Source: Alterirhizorhabdus solaris (GTDB taxonomy: Bacteria; Pseudomonadota; Alphaproteobacteria; Sphingomonadales; Sphingomonadaceae). From it: a stretch of DNA of 64,000 bases. The stretch is from contig NZ_VNIM01000003.1 of the NCBI RefSeq assembly GCF_007785815.1, forward strand, positions 48,690-112,689, given 5' to 3'. The translations under genes and the position numbers were made by a program. The notes under the pieces were generated by a model. That model ran no database searches and had not been told where the DNA came from. It saw nothing but the letters and a program-made list of their open reading frames with translations. Shown here piece by piece: positions 62,959-64,000 of this stretch. Position 1 is the stretch's first letter, and every line of letters starts with the position of its first letter.

Positions 62959-64000
62959 ATGACCGGACCGCTGCAATCGCTGCGAATCATCGACGCCTCG
63001 CAGGTCATGCCAGGCGCCATCGCCAGCATGCTGCTCGCCGATCATCACGCCGACGTGGTCAAGGTGGAGCCGCACGGCGGCACGTTCTTCGCCCATGATC
63101 TCACCCGCAAGGCATGGGATCGCGGCAAGCGCAGCGTAGAGCTCGACATGGAAGACCCCGGCGAGCGTACCGAGCTGACCCGCCTGATCGCCGGCAGCGA
63201 CATCTTCATCCACTCGCTGGAAAGCACCGACGCCGTCCGGCTCGGGCTCGACCATGCCACGCTGGCCCGGACCAAGCCCGGCCTGATCGTCTGCGCGTTG
63301 CAGGCCTATGGCGACGATACCCCGCTAGCCGGCCGGCCCTATGGCGAGTCGCTCGCGGCCGCGCGACTGGGCCTGATGATCGACAAGTCCAGCTCGTTCC
63401 GGCCGGGGCCGATGTATCCCGGCCACCCGGCGCTGCATTACGGGCAGGCGTTCCTCGCGGTGATCGGTATCCTCGCCGCCGTGCGCGCGCGCCACCGCAC
63501 CGGCCTCGGCCAGCTCGTCGAGGCGTCTCTGATGGATGCGATGCTCGCGCAATCGCCGATGAACAACTGGTGGCAGGAAGCCGGCCTGTCCTACATCCGC
63601 ACGGCCGATGCCGGGGCGACCGATCGCTTCGGCGATACCCGGCTGGTGACGGCGATGTTCGAATGCGCCGACGGCCTGTTCCTCCAGATCCATACCGGCG
63701 GCCCCGGCGGCTTCCGCGCGGCGATGGACGTGCTCGGCTTCGGCGATCGCATCCAGCAGGTGGAGGGGCCGGAGATGGCCACCCCGCTGAACGCCGAGGA
63801 ATATCAGATCGCCCGTGTCGAGATCTTCGACCGGATGAAGACGCGCCGCCGCGACGAGTGGATCCCGCTGTTCCACGCCGCCGACGTCGCCGCGCTGCCC
63901 GTGCTGCAGCCGGCCGAGATCCTGCTGGACGAGCAGGTGGAGTTCGTCGGCCAGCGCATCGCCCTTGCCGATCCCGACTTCGGCACGATCCACCAGGCCG
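62959..64000 (+). CDS. Family III CoA-transferase (CaiB/BaiF), 3' end outside window
   Basis: 347 residues visible from ATG at 62959 (AGGATGAGA just upstream). Start LRIIDASQVMPGAIASMLLADHHADVVKVE, catalytic Asp in GQLVEASLMDAMLAQ, TGGPGGFRAAMDVL. The reading frame is open at the right edge, so it is at least this long; a second fused domain like that at 28652 cannot be excluded. First gene of a further unit behind copy 11. Confidence 0.9.
   Translation, partial: MTGPLQSLRIIDASQVMPGAIASMLLADHHADVVKVEPHGGTFFAHDLTRKAWDRGKRSVELDMEDPGERTELTRLIAGSDIFIHSLESTDAVRLGLDHATLARTKPGLIVCALQAYGDDTPLAGRPYGESLAAARLGLMIDKSSSFRPGPMYPGHPALHYGQAFLAVIGILAAVRARHRTGLGQLVEASLMDAMLAQSPMNNWWQEAGLSYIRTADAGATDRFGDTRLVTAMFECADGLFLQIHTGGPGGFRAAMDVLGFGDRIQQVEGPEMATPLNAEEYQIARVEIFDRMKTRRRDEWIPLFHAADVAALPVLQPAEILLDEQVEFVGQRIALADPDFGTIHQA

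Overview
The window looks like chromosomal DNA from a high-GC alphaproteobacterium of the sphingomonad group (Sphingomonadaceae). The evidence is gene order and protein style: hrcA-grpE near dnaK, rph-rdgB-hemW, a TorF-type putative porin, several TonB-dependent receptors, and an alphaproteobacterial sigma-32 promoter in front of dnaK. No rRNA, tRNA, CRISPR array, transposase or replication origin was recognised.

Region 1 (1-23.6 kb) is mostly housekeeping. It holds dnaK (cut by the window edge), a copper-chaperone lipoprotein, a Vgr-related metallopeptidase-like protein, hrcA-grpE, the overlapping rph-rdgB-hemW operon, an L,D-transpeptidase/lipoprotein pair diverging from a second L,D-transpeptidase-like gene, a class A beta-lactamase-like lipoprotein, a ClpP-like protein, two CHASE4-GGDEF-EAL cyclic-di-GMP proteins on either side of a putative porin (the second coupled to a TonB receptor), an EamA transporter, a GNAT protein and an unknown gene.

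Region 2 (23.6-64 kb, continuing past the right edge) is one large catabolic island built around CoA thioesters. Uptake: a TonB receptor and three MFS carriers. Entry: a P450cam-like cytochrome P450 with its ferredoxin, a carboxylesterase, an aldehyde dehydrogenase and an acyl-CoA ligase. Activation: four family III CoA-transferases, one a two-domain fusion. Oxidation: five acyl-CoA dehydrogenases, two enoyl-CoA hydratases, two SDRs and two thiolases. There is also a 4-hydroxyacyl-CoA-kinase-like phosphotransferase, a mesaconyl/itaconyl-CoA-hydratase-like protein, an HpcH/HpaI lyase, a cytochrome c and one TetR regulator. A small low-GC insert (47.8-49.0 kb) interrupts it.

The most striking observation is a recurring imperfect palindrome of 24 bp, half-site AAWWCTGC, in front of almost every transcription unit of region 2: nine good and two weak copies. 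It suggests that the island is one regulon, with the local TetR protein as the first candidate regulator. The enzyme set suggests that a hydrophobic, branched or alicyclic compound is hydroxylated, activated to CoA and degraded by beta-oxidation. One branch may pass a 4-hydroxyacyl-CoA by phosphorylation, another may run methylsuccinyl-CoA to mesaconyl-CoA to a methylmalyl/citramalyl-CoA-type cleavage. The substrate cannot be read from the sequence.
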